DNA of 64,000 bases from Adiantum capillus-veneris (taxonomy: Eukaryota; Streptophyta; Polypodiopsida; Polypodiales; Pteridaceae): the NCBI GenBank assembly GCA_014529385.2, contig CM043958.1:125837817-125901816 (forward strand). The letters are read 5' to 3'. The notes beneath the pieces were generated by a model. The model ran no database searches. It was not told the origin of the DNA and saw nothing but the letters and a program-made list of their open reading frames with translations. This document shows, piece after piece, positions 34,795-45,346 of this stretch; within the stretch, counting starts at the first letter, position 1; every line of letters begins with the position of its first letter. The translations under genes and the position numbers were made by a program.

Positions 34795-35865
34795 GATTGG
34801 GTGTTAAGTGTTGGTTAATTGGTCAAGTGGTTCAAAGTGGGTGGTGGTCAAGTGTTCAATAGTGATTCTCAAGTAGTATAAAGTGCTTCAAAGTGCTGGT
34901 CAGGTGGTCCAAAGTGTTGGTCAGGTGGTCCTAAGTTTTCCAAAAGAGATGGTCAAAAGGTTCATATTGCTTGCCAAGTAGTATAAAGTGTTGGTCAGGT
35001 GGTCCAAAGTGGTCCAAAGAGCTAGTCAAGTGGTTCAAGTGGTTGTTAAGTGGTGGTCAATTAGTACAAATTGTTGTCCAAGTGTTTTAAGGGGTTGGTC
35101 AAGTGGTTCAAAGTGTTGGTCACGTGGTTCAAAGTGCTTTTCAAGTGGTATAAAGTGCTGACCAAGTGGTTCAGGGGGGTGGTTAAGTGGTTCAAGGGGC
35201 TTGTCAAGTGGTATAAAGTGCTTAAAAGTGATGGTCAGGAGGTCCTAAGTGGTCCAAAGAGGTGGTCAAGTTTTTTAGGGGGTTGGTAAATGGTGGTTAA
35301 GCGGAACAAAGTGCTATCCAAGTGGTTCGGGGGGTTGGTCAAGTGGTTCAAAGTGCTACTCAGGTGGTTCACAGTGCTTGTCAAGTGGTATAAAGTGTTG
35401 GCCAAGTGGTTCAGGGGGGTGGTTAAGTGGTTCAAGGGGCTTGGCAAGTGTTCTAAAGTGCTTAAAAGTGCTGGTCAGGAGGTCTTAAGTGGTCCAAAGA
35501 GTTGGTCAAGTGGTACAGTGGGCTGGTAAAGTGCTTAGAAGTGCTTTTAAGATTTTTTGGGTGCTGGTAAAGTGGTTCAGGGGGGCTAATAAAGTGCTAG
35601 TCAACTGGCCAAGTGCTCAAAACTACTTTCAAGTGTTTTAAAAGACGTCTTTTATCACTCTACTGTGAAAAGTGCTAGCTTTTCAGCAGGGGTGATTAGC
35701 TGTAATTTTAGATGGCAGTAGTCAGGTGATCCCTTCCCCCCCCCCCCCCCCCCCCCCTCCCCCAGCTTTGATGTAATGCTTCCTGAATCTCTTTAATATA
35801 GTTCACTACCTCCTCTTTATTTATATAAAAAAAGTGCTAGCTATTGTTAAAAGTGCTGGCCAAAG
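34795..35865. repeat. tandem array C (about 21-bp units in a 240-bp higher-order repeat)
   Basis: Basic units GTCAAGTGGTTCAAAGTGCT vary along the block. A longer block containing TGGTTCAGGGGGGTGGTTAA recurs at about 35168 and 35408, a 240-bp higher-order period. On the minus strand the unit reads CCACTTGACC and GCACTTTGAAGCAC, so it carries array A/B's core (CCACTTGNCC) and array D's core (GCACTTTGAAGCAC), each inverted. Because 21 is divisible by three, open frames with LVKWFKV repeats appear at 35071-35529; I treat them as repeat artefacts. Confidence 0.85.
35682..35829 (+). mobile_element. short retroposon (SINE-like or 5'-truncated LINE tail) with 13-bp target duplication
   Basis: AAAAGTGCTAGCT flanks it at 35669-35681 and 35830-35842. 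The 148-bp insert ends in an A-rich TATTTATATA tail and contains AGCTTTGATGTAATGC and a 22-base C run at 35736-35757. Long target duplications plus an A-rich 3' end indicate LINE-machinery retroposition. It lies within array C near its right end. Confidence 0.75.
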
Positions 35866-37690
35866 TCAAATTCACAGAGATAAATCTTACAAGTTCTCCT
35901 CTGGGGGCATGCTGTTATTGATTTGCTCGAATTTTCATTTGACATATCATATACATTATGCTCACCTTCCCTTGGGGACATGGAAAACTTGATGCATTGC
36001 ACAAGATGGGAGTAGATTAGAGCAGTGGGTTTGTTGTCCAAAAGGACAGAAGTATCATCTCGGCCATTTACCTTGTCATAAAATAGGCCCTCAACCACAT
36101 ACAATTTTTTCTTGATGATGTTGTGCCATTGATCCTTTTCCTCTGTTTTGGCCACGCACTTTGTGTTGATGCATTTCAGGACGTAGAAGTCTACACCTAC
36201 CTCCTCTGCAATCACTACAAATTTCTGAACAACCATCAAGGCATCACTCAGGTCATTGTGGTGGCCAACATACATGGGGGTGTATTCATCCTCATCCTCG
36301 CTTGACGCTTCTCCATCGCTTTTATCCGTAATTGTGGGTTGTATTTGCAATTATACCCAGCCATGCCAATGATCTTTGTTGGCACATCTCCTCCATTGAC
36401 CTTTGATGCACGCACCACAAAAGCAAGAGAGAAGTATGTGCCTGAGTTTGTGCATATCCGTCTGACTGTAGTCATTGACACAATGCGAGGATTGAGACCT
36501 TGTCATGCACTTGCAATCCCACTCTATAACTCTATCGACATCACAGAGCATGACCTCCCAGAAAGCACGATCGACTTTCTTGTATATCTGTGGGCATTGA
36601 TTTTTGAGAGTTTCATTGAGGAATGTAACAACACTTGAAGTGTTATGCAGCTCCCACCTGTCATATTTCAAGTGCTTTTGTGTGAGGGCTCTTTTGACCA
36701 CTGCATGAGCCCCATTGTGTTCACCCTTTCCATGGCCTGAAGCAAATAAATTGTGCATCATTTCAACACCTGTCATATTGAAGAATTGTCCAAAAAAATA
36801 GAATGGCCGCCTTGCTTTGAATTATGATGCAGCACCACCCAACCACACCCAATGTCGCTTGTTGACACTATAGCCGTGTCTTTTCAACCATTCATTGTGC
36901 AAAAGAAAATAGTGTTGCACAAACAAAGTTTCATGTGTCTTGTCATCAGAGATGTAGAAGTGAGTCGTCTTTTGTATAGCACCAAGCGCATCACATAAGT
37001 ATGAAATGTGAACAAAGATTGTGACCTGAGATGAATACCAATGCATTGAATGGATCTTGTTCTGCACCTTGAAGGAGTAATTCTCTGCAAAATCCACTAT
37101 AGACACCACTACATCGTCAGGAAAATTGGCCAAACACTCCTTGAACTGTTGAGCTTGCCACATGTACAAGTAGTTGTGTTTGATGAACTTCTCTAGTTTC
37201 CCTCGGAGCAGAGAAATGAAACTCATCAAACTGAGTTGCTGAACCACGAGGTCTTTTTGACATTTATCTAGACCTTCTTCATCCTTTTCTTGTGTAGGAA
37301 CCTTGTCAAAAAGCTTGACAGTCATTCTAGAGATACCATCACTCTCTTCAATGGGACACAACAAGAGCCTTTCAATCCCGCAATCAGTGCATGTTCCCAA
37401 AATAAATTTGCTACTGTGAAAAGCAATATCAATTGGCTTTGGACACAATACATACTCCCATCGTTCTGTCAAGGATGAAAAATTGGTCTTTGATGTTGTG
37501 CATTCCGCTATTCCACCATTTGGACTGCACACAAGACACCTGCAAAAGCATGATGTTCCATGTAGCCCGTATCTTCCATGACGTATCTGATTTAAGCCTT
37601 CCTTCAAGTAAACAAGATGAACATGGTATTCACAATAGTAGGTGTTGTGGTCCTTCAACTTGCGTACGAAGTATGGCTTCAGACCCTAAA
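35847..37690 (-). pseudogene. orphan DDE/RNase-H-like transposase candidate, catalytic half
   Basis: The minus-strand reading begins near 37690 (DHNTYYCEYHVHLVYLKEGL at 37655) with Cys-rich CFCRCLVC and LGTCTDCGIERLLLC. It runs through VVVSIVDFAENYSFKVQNKI (about 37110), MHWYSSQVTIFVHISYLCDA, HFYISDDKTHETLFVQHYFL and VWLGGAAS, stop, FKARRPFYF, then NLFASGHGKGEHNGAHAVVK at about 36750. I recall this block order (DFAEN, SDD, W-SDG-AAQFK, GKGEHDGA) from unclassified eukaryotic proteins that look like DDE transposases. Here the SDG aspartate position reads LGG, so a presumed catalytic Asp is lost. Frame breaks at about 36824, 36777 and 36350. A C-terminal frame (36350-35847) has acidic SDGEASSEDEDEYTPMYVG and runs into array C. 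Confidence 0.6.
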
Positions 37691-37939
37691 AGCATCTAAG
37701 AAACATCCTAATGTTAGGATGAGCCTCCTAGAACCGCATGTACAAATCCCTCTACCACACAAAAGACATTTAAAAATATTATAAAGTATTGAAATCTAGT
37801 TGAAACCCTTACATATTACCACCTCGGGGTGTATTTTCACAAAAGTAGGTATGACTTCACCTTTTGTCCACAAAAAAAAGTAGGTATGTCATTTCTCCAC
37901 CTTTTCAACCAAAGTGAGGTGGGGTTTGTTGAGCAGTGG

Positions 37940-40250
37940 GAGTTGGTGTCCACTAGTGAAGCACTTTAGTGCACTTGGAGAACACTATGAAGCACTTTAG
38001 GGCACTTTTAAGCACTTTAACACTAGAATGGTAACAGGACACTTTTATGTCCTTGGACACTTTTGTGTCCTGTTAAGTGACCATTTTGCTTGAATTATTT
38101 GAAGAGTATGAAAATGAATTTTTAGGTGCTATATATCCACAAATTTTCCTTATGAGCTGAAAAAAAACTTAGCATTTTTTTTTGAGTATCGATCTCACCA
38201 TTAACCTTACTCTTGCACAACATTTTTGAACCTAAACTGTGTGAAAAAAACGGGTCCTGTTTTTGGCTTTTTTTCAATTTTTGGCAACTATGCCACTCTA
38301 AACTTCATGTTTGTGAGGTTTACATGGCTAGAGGATAGGCCTTCATAGTTCTCAACATGTTTTGATGCTTGAAGGGAGAGCTAAGTGTTAAATTGAAAGT
38401 TATGACCAATTTACAAGAATTGCATAATCCTGTTTTTTGGCCAAAATTAGCACTTTTATGATTTTTTTGGTGGCTTTCTTGATATCCAAATTCAATTTTG
38501 ATTGTGTAAGTGTAATGTATAACATAAAGCTAATCTTCCTTCAGTTTTGGGGGACCTAATATGCTATATAGCATAGTATATGATGATGGTTGAGTTTTTT
38601 GATTGCTGAAGAATATGATACATTTTAGAGTAGCAAGAATAACTTTCTCAATATTGCTAGTTTCTTAGGCCCATTGTGTGTATTTTGTCGGTAGTAACCA
38701 TATCTAATCATAGACTACAAACTTGGCTAGATATTGAGTAGTTTCTATGGGTTTCTAGAGGTCATAATGATAAACCCAGTTTTTTCATGATTGCTGTATT
38801 CAGCACTTTATCATTGCCCCCAAGGTTCCAATTGTAAGAGATCCATTATCCTTTTGACATGCTCCATGGATCCTTTTGAATCCAGAGGCCCAAAAGGAAA
38901 TAAGAAAACATGTATATAGTATCTATATTGAGCGTGACTATAGAAACTTTGATGATAGGTCCGCAGAATGGAAAAATGCAACTTTTTTGTACCTTTTTTT
39001 TTTTGCCCAAAAAAAAATTAGTGAGGTAAAAGCAACCATATGTTTTAGTCACCAACCCATTGAAGTTAACGGGGCATTTTATCTCATGTCCTACAAAAAT
39101 CTCCACTCTTATTTATATGCAATCAACCGTAAGAAATTGCTGTTTTGGGGAAAATGCACTGGTCCATCAACTTTGGAGGCTTGTAGTGACCAAGGGATGA
39201 GAAAAATTACAAGTTTCTCATTTTCCATATGTAGTAGTTATTGAACTATAAGCTCATGAAAGGATTTTTCAAAATGAGTGGATCTACTATGGTTTTGGAA
39301 ATTTTTCCCAAAACCCTGAAAGGACACTTTTATGTCCTGTTAGGTTACCATTCTAGTGTTAAATCACTTTGGGGCACTTGAAAGTACCGTGAAACACTTT
39401 ATGGCACTTGAAAGTACCGTGAAGCACTTTGTGGCACTTTCAAGAATCACGTGGCACTTTCAAGCAACCTGCCATGCACTTTGGTGCCCTTTGAAGCACT
39501 ATGCAGCACTGTAAAGCACTTTGGGGCACTTGAAAGCACTCTGAAGCACTTCAGTGCACTTTACGAGCACTTTGTGGCACTTGATAGCACTCTAAAGCAC
39601 TTTACCAGCACTTTGGTGCACTTTGGAAGCACTCTAAACTACTTGGTGGCACTTTAAAAGCACTTTCAACAACTTTGTGACACTTCAAAGCACTCTGAGG
39701 CACTCTATGGAACTTCCAAGCACTATGAAGCACTTTATGGCAGTTTCAAGCACTATGAAGCACTATGAAGAACTTTTGGGCACTTTGGGACACTTAATAG
39801 AACTGTCTGGAACTTTGAAGCACGCTAAAGCACTGTAAAGAACTTTATGATGCTTTCAAGCACTCTAAAGTACTTTGAATCACTCTACAACACTTTAGAG
39901 CACTTTTGGGCACTTTGAAGTGCACTTTAAGGGCTCTTTGAAATCACTTCATTGCTATTTAAGAGCATTATGGCACTCTGCAGCACTCCAAAGCACTTTA
40001 GAGTTTAGAAAGAACTCTGAAGCACTCTAAAGTACTTTGTGGCACTTTCAAGCACCATGAAGCACTTTAGTGCACTTTGGAAGCGCTCTAAAATACTTTG
40101 AAGCAGTTTTTGGCGCTTTCAGGCACATAGAGATGCACTTTTCTAGAGCTTTCAAGCATTTGCAGGCTCTAAGTGATGCACTTTGAAGCACTTTGAGACA
40201 CTTATAAAGCATTTCAAAGCTTTTGCAAGCACCCAAAATTACTAAGTAAA
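37940..40250. repeat. tandem array D (GCACTTT-rich, about 20-bp units), split by a piggyBac-like element
   Basis: Units such as GCACTTTGAAGCACTCTAAA repeat with drift from about 37940 to 38020 and from 39363 to about 40250. The insertion at 38021-39358 separates the two parts, and the array reads through if it is removed. The core is on the plus strand, opposite to its occurrence in array C. The array lies between the two minus-strand coding blocks at 40214-41032 and 35847-37690, so it may occupy an intron of that gene. Confidence 0.85.
38021..39358. mobile_element. non-autonomous piggyBac-like element, TTAA target
   Basis: TTAA flanks at 38017-38020 and 39359-39362. Terminal inverted repeats are CACTAGAATGGTAAC at the left and its exact complement at the right end. 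Just inside each end is a palindromic GGACACTTTTATGTCC (two related copies at the left), like the subterminal repeats of piggyBac elements. The 1338-bp interior has no recognisable transposase; its longest frame (38876-39244) is unremarkable. TTAA duplication and the C-x-CTAGAA-type terminus fit piggyBac; Kolobok also uses TTAA and cannot be excluded. Confidence 0.75.
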
Positions 40251-41032
40251 GCATTGTGACACACTTTGAAGATGTACTGGCTGATGTACATGAGGTAAAT
40301 CAAGGAGATGCACCGGATGCACCACATGTGTCCTCCTATCGATTCTCTTTCAAATGACATCTTTCTTGTTTTGGGAGATGCGGGTTTCCAGAATTGAAAC
40401 ATGATTTCTCCGATTTTGATTGTTAAGGTACTGGCCCTCTGCTGTTGACGTTGACACGTTTCTAAGGGAAGTGACTCCTCCTCCATATCAGTTTGCAATC
40501 TGAAAATGGCTCCTGCAACATTTCTTTGATAAAGTCCTAATGCATTTGCAACATCATTATTGCTCATTACATTGTCAGCCCCATTGACTCCATTGAGACA
40601 TGCCATGATAGTAGCCTGTTTCAAAAATAGCTCATTGTTTGAATGAGGAGTCTTCACCTTAGACAATGTATGACAAATGTTAGAGAAAATCAGCCTCGCA
40701 ATTGTCTCCGATGTGGGTTGCAACACTGAGAACGTTGGATGATTGAGAAGTTGTTGTAGAATGCTCCATTGAAGACCCTCGGAAAGCCCATTTGTTTGAT
40801 TACACCAACACTTAGCAACTGCCCTACATATTTTCTTTGCCTCTTGCTCATCAATGTCACCATCCTCTCGTGCTCGTGCCATCCTTTTTTGCATGTTTCT
40901 TTGTTCCCTCTTCTTTGCAACCCAGTAGTTTTGTAGACTCGGTAGAAGATCCCTTGGGATATGTTGTGTAGCAAATAATGAAGGAAGGTAAAGGGGGTTT
41001 GTATTGCCATTATGAGTATTATGTGATTCCAT
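40214..41032 (-). pseudogene. N-terminal, helix-turn-helix-like half of the orphan transposase candidate
   Basis: A 272-codon open minus-strand frame from ATG 41032 (MESHNTHNGNTNPLYLPSLF). It has a basic segment KKREQRNMQKRMARARED, a helical region with CWCNQTNGLSEGLQWSILQQ, and VMSNNDVANALGLYQRNVAG (about 40540), which resembles a helix-turn-helix. The last 30 or so codons are array-D sequence, so the real exon probably ends near 40250. Same strand as, and upstream of, the catalytic-like block at 37690-35847, consistent with one gene whose intron contains array D. I recognise no named domain. The function as DNA-binding half is inference. Confidence 0.5.
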
Positions 41033-41097
41033 GTGGAACGTGCAAGGATGCTATTGACACAACAATGAAAACAGTCAAAACAGTGCCATGGTACTCA

Positions 41098-41205
41098 TAG
41101 AGAGAGAGAGAGAGAGAGGTTTCATTGAAGCTGAATATGGCTGGCGAGAAGCTGGTTGATATGTCTTTGTGATGCGTCCGCGAGCATCTGCAATGGCTAT
41201 GGAGG

Positions 41206-41302
<97 letters not shown>

Positions 41303-41342
41303 ACTGAGCCCGCAAGCCTGCAGACGTCCCACGAGCCTGACA

Positions 41343-41431
<89 letters not shown>
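41098..41431. repeat. long (GA)n microsatellites
   Basis: Three runs at about 41098-41118, 41211-41301 (91 bp) and 41344-41431 (about 88 bp), separated by short unique sequence. The Ser-Leu or Arg-Glu open frames here are artefacts. Confidence 0.95.
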
Positions 41432-41436
<5 letters not shown>

Positions 41437-42589
41437 CAAGAGGTCGAGGGACCCATTGAGGTAGCACTACAAAAAGCCAAGAGGAGTGGTGGTGAGAGGG
41501 AATTTAAATGCACGGGCTGTTTGCTACTTTAAGCTTTAGTATTAAAGTTAAATGGAATTTCCAGTCTGCCTAAATTCCAGCCTCTCAGCCAGAAAGATTT
41601 TATATTTCCTTTATATGAAATGAAAACGAATAACCCACCATCCATTTCATCTCCTCCCAAAGGAGTGTCCAAGACACTCCTTTTTGGTACCACCTAAACA
41701 TGCTATCACCCATATACATGTGGTACTGATGTGTGTGAACGCACTTAAGACCGCTGAGGCATTTTCTCCCTCACCAGGAGGTTTTTTTCCCGTGCATTGT
41801 ATATATGCCCATCACTCTAGGGCTAACTTTCCATTGCACTAAGTAATACACTCTTTGTTGTGTGCCTTGAGCTTCCTTTGTCTTCTTTAAGTTGTGTGTG
41901 TTTTCCTACAGCCCTAATTCCAACAATAGTCAAGGCCCACTCAAAACTCTCAAGATAGTCTTTGATAGACCCACCTTGGCTTAGTGAAACTTTTTCCTTT
42001 TTGCCCCTGATCAAGTCTCTCAAAGGTCAAAACTTTGTGGCCCTTTGGTCTATGAAAACTGGTTTTGGGTACCCTAAAAGTGTATCTTATCGCTTGCAAC
42101 CTTTCTTCTTGGCTTTACCTAAATCAATTTGGAGTTGTGTATTGAAAGTTAGAGCAATTTTGTTGAACTGCACTTGAAACATCACTCAAAATAGTCTCTA
42201 GACTAGGACATAGGAACTTTTGCTTCTATCTTTGTCTCCAAAAGGTATGTTTACCTCAAACTTGAGATTTGAGATGTACTCAAGTATATCTACAAGCTCA
42301 TCAAGTTAAATACCCCCACTATGAAGATGTACATGGATTGAGATCCATGTTCCTCTGTGAAATTTTTAATTCAAATTTTGGCAATATAGCTATATAAGGT
42401 CATGCACAGTCTCAATATCAATTTTTAGCAAATTATGAGGTTGGGGTACATTGATTGAGATCCATGTTTTACCACATCTGGACTTGATCTTTGGGGAGCT
42501 TGTTACACTCTATGTCCACATAAGCTATATCTCAAATCATTTTAAATTTGGACTTGTTTTGATAGGTCAAATGCCAAATCCTAGGTCTC
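41432..42589 (-). other. retroelement debris, possible LTR and gag scraps
   Basis: A minus-strand frame near 42023-41930 reads VSLSQGGSIKDYLESFEWAL, resembling a Copia gag fragment. Right after it the minus strand has TGTTGGAATTAGGGCTG (about 41928 downward), which looks like an LTR start, with a TATATACAATGC further in, but I cannot find the other end. A perfect hairpin lies at 41659-41683. 42180-42589 is AT-rich with nothing recognisable. Confidence 0.35.
41659..41683. repeat. perfect 11-bp-arm hairpin
   Basis: AAAGGAGTGTC and GACACTCCTTT are exact inverted copies around CAA. Its role is unknown; it sits in possible LTR sequence. Confidence 0.8.
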
Positions 42590-43813
42590 CACTATAGGTG
42601 ACCAAAGGCCTTGTAGTAGGTACATTGTGGACATTCAGTGGAGATGTGGTCCTTGGATTTACATCTTGAACACCAAGTCTCCATCTTTCGGACCGGCTGT
42701 CTTGTGTGGCTAATTTTTGCAATCTGCCTAGCCATTTCTTCAATCTTCTTTGTCCATGATCCCTTCTTTGATTTCTCCTTTGTTCGTTCGTTGGAGCTGA
42801 TCTCGGAGCTGCTGGACGTTGCACTGGAATCAAAAGCTTCAGTAGCCGAGCTACTGCTACTGGTCCTTCGCTTCTTGTGGCTCTTCTCTTTCTTAGCCTG
42901 CTGTTCGAGCTTTAATGCTCTTTGGACTAGATCATTGAATTTTTTTGTAGGGGCTAGTACTTCTTGTTCCCTAAGCTTCTTGCTTCTGAACCCATTCAGA
43001 AACCATGCCCTCAATCTCTTCTCAGACGGCGGTTCTTGCAACTGCCTGGTCAGTTCTTTTATCTTTTCTACATAGCTGCGGACTGACAAATTCCTCTGTT
43101 TGATCTGATCCAATTCACAAAGAATATCCTCGTCCCCTCGATTGTCGGAATATTCCAACCTGAAGGCCTTAAGTAATTTGTTATATGATCTCAAAAAGGC
43201 ATGCAGGGTAATGGTAATACCATTTCCTCGCTGCCTCCTTCAAGGTTTGTGGAAAATATTCTCCCCAATTATCTTGATCAATGTTTTTTAGTTCAACATA
43301 CTGCTCGAAAGCTTGTATGTGAACATCTGGATCATCATTTTTCCCTCCTTTGAATATGGGAAAGGAAATCTTTAGGGAAGATGTGTAAACATATCGATTA
43401 GTGTTGATCCCACCACTTCTCTTCTTAGCTTCATAATGACGCTTGGGAGCCTTCTTGCAATTGTCAGTGTCAGTATCCCAATCAATCTGTGTCTCTGTCT
43501 TAGTATCAGTATCTTCTCTGTTTTGTCTGCTAGAAGTACGGTGACTTCCCTTTCTGCCCTTGATATGCTCATCTCTCTGGCGAGACTGAGAACTCTTGGA
43601 ACTCTTTGCCTTTCGTGCTTCCCGTTCTGCTCGTCGACGTCGAGAATGACTGGAGTGCTGTGAGTGCTGCGCCTCATTAGCCTAACTATGTTCCTCCTGA
43701 GCCTCAGTGTCAGTCATTTTCTCTTGTTTGGGGTCAGACTCTCTTCCTGACTCCTCAGTAATGGGGTCCACATGAATGGTAGATTTCCGGCCATGATTGG
43801 ATTTTGGTGCCAT
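42590..43813 (-). pseudogene. gag of an LTR retrotransposon, nearly full length, two breaks
   Basis: From ATG 43813 (MAPKSNHGRKSTIHVDPITE) through an acidic, then basic Arg/Ser-rich N-terminus with one in-frame stop (near 43682), to the gag core ISFPIFKGGKNDDPDVHIQA, YFPQTLKEAARKWYYHY. After a frameshift near 43200 it continues LLKAFRLEYSDNRGDEDIL, IKQRNLSVRSYVEKIKELTR and ends with the CCHC knuckle CSRCKSKDHISTEC. Downstream pol is absent: similarity stops near 42590. The core resembles Gypsy gag. No LTR or primer site is visible on its 5' side up to 44.7 kb. Confidence 0.75.
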
Positions 43814-44773
43814 TGCTGAAAACTTCAACTGGGAGAAGAGTCTTTCAGTCAACGAGCTTCAGCTTGAGCCACCGTGATTGCCAAAATGGAATTGGAGCTG
43901 ATCTCTTGAGACAGCTAATTCCAGTGTTGAAGGATTTCAGCTACTAGTGTGGGAAGATTTCAGACAGCAGACTGGACAGAAATCAGAGACTAGACTGAAA
44001 TGTGGATACTGAAATAAGAATCAGACTTATAGACTGGAATAAGGTTCAGATTCAGAAGACTGGACGAGAAGTAAGTATCACTGAAATATATGCCATGATT
44101 GAGAGAAGTCTCACTTATGTTATGCACTAAAAGAAGTCAAAACTCAACAACAATCAAAAAACACACCCGATATTGGCTTAAAGGTTCTTAAATTGAGGGT
44201 TTTAGTGTAGAGTTTTTTAGAACAAAGTATTGAAGAGTATTCATAAGAGTTTGATCCATCGTGTGAAGTATTGTTTCAATAAATTTTTTTATATACTTTC
44301 ACTTGTAAAGAGTCATTTTATTTAAAGACTCCACAAAGATTCATTTTATTAAATTACTAAATTATTAAATTATTAAATTATTATACTTATTTATTATTTT
44401 CTAGGCTTATTAAATCTATCTTTTCTAATGAAAACATTAGAATATTCTTTTGTTTTAGTTTTTAGTGTGTTTTTATTTTATTGCTTCTATTTTAATTCTT
44501 TTTATTTTGTTTTGTTTTCAAGGAATAATGTGTAATGTGCACCTTTCACGTTAGTATTTAAGTGGAGCCTTTTCTAATATATAAACCATTCAAGATTATG
44601 GTTGAGTTCACAAGAGCGGATGAAAGACATTAAAAAAGGAATGGTTGTCCATTGGAACAAAAAGAAATTACACTTCTTTGGATCCACAAAAAAACTCGGG
44701 GGGTTCATCTTTCAGTAGCCTCGTATATGAAGTGCGTTCACTGGGTTAAAAAAGCCCTTTTTAATATCTCTGA
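43814..44773. other. no supported gene
   Basis: Presumed 5' leader of the minus-strand gag relic, then AT-rich sequence (ATTAAATTATTAAATT repeats near 44340-44395). The junction with the next Gypsy element is not marked by an LTR. Confidence 0.4.
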
Positions 44774-45303
44774 ATGAATAAAATGACCCCTTATTTAAAA
44801 AAAAATCGTTCCAAGGAGAAGGGTGTTTACAAAGGCAAAAACAAACTCTCTTCTGAAGAGCTTGAAGCTTTTCGCAAGGACCATAAGTGTGGGGAGCAAG
44901 GACATGGCTATCGTTCTTGCCCCAAGAAAAATGCTTGCAATGAGACTTCTAGGGATTCCACCATTGAAGCTCCAAAGAGGATGCTCATTGCAAAGGATCA
45001 TCTCTTTCCTATGCTTGGGAAAGGTAAGGGATCATGATGCCTTTTTCTTGTTTGACCCTAGCTCTACTCACTTCGTATCAACGGAGTTGGCCACCAAGTT
45101 GCGCATTCAAGCTTTCGACATGGGAGACATTGTAATGGCTGGCACAGCTTTGAAGGGACACCAAGCCTCCATTACTCCCTTTATTGGGAAGTTGAGTCTT
45201 CATGTACAAATCTATGTTGACAAAGAACTTTCATCTCTCCTCTCCAACATGAGGATGCTATCCTGGGGGGGCGATCGTTTGATCGCATGGCTGCCAACAT
45301 GAA
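44774..45303 (+). pseudogene. G2 gag end and protease
   Basis: A lysine-rich segment, then a degenerate CCHC knuckle (CGEQGHGYRSC, first Cys changed or lost), then after a shift a retropepsin region FFLFDPSSTHFVSTELATKL. Gypsy proteases usually show D-[ST]-G-[AS] here, so FDPSS has lost the Gly. VMAGTALKGHQASITPFIGK and DRLIAWL follow in the usual order. Frame breaks at about 45035 and 45300. Confidence 0.7.
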
Positions 45304-45346
45304 ATTCCCTAAAAGGAGAATCTACTTCACCTACAGGTAAAAGAAC

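Noticed and set aside
38876-39244. 122-codon frame inside the TTAA-flanked element as a transposase
   Set aside because: Too short, with no acidic triad and no similarity I recognise to piggyBac transposase.
41156-41513. Open frames of repeated RE or SL residues
   Set aside because: Pure (GA)n runs; no start context and no non-repeat domain.
42592-43813. Host RS-domain (splicing-factor-like) protein on the minus strand
   Set aside because: The Arg/Ser-rich N-terminus is followed by a retrotransposon gag core and a CCHC knuckle, so gag is the better reading.
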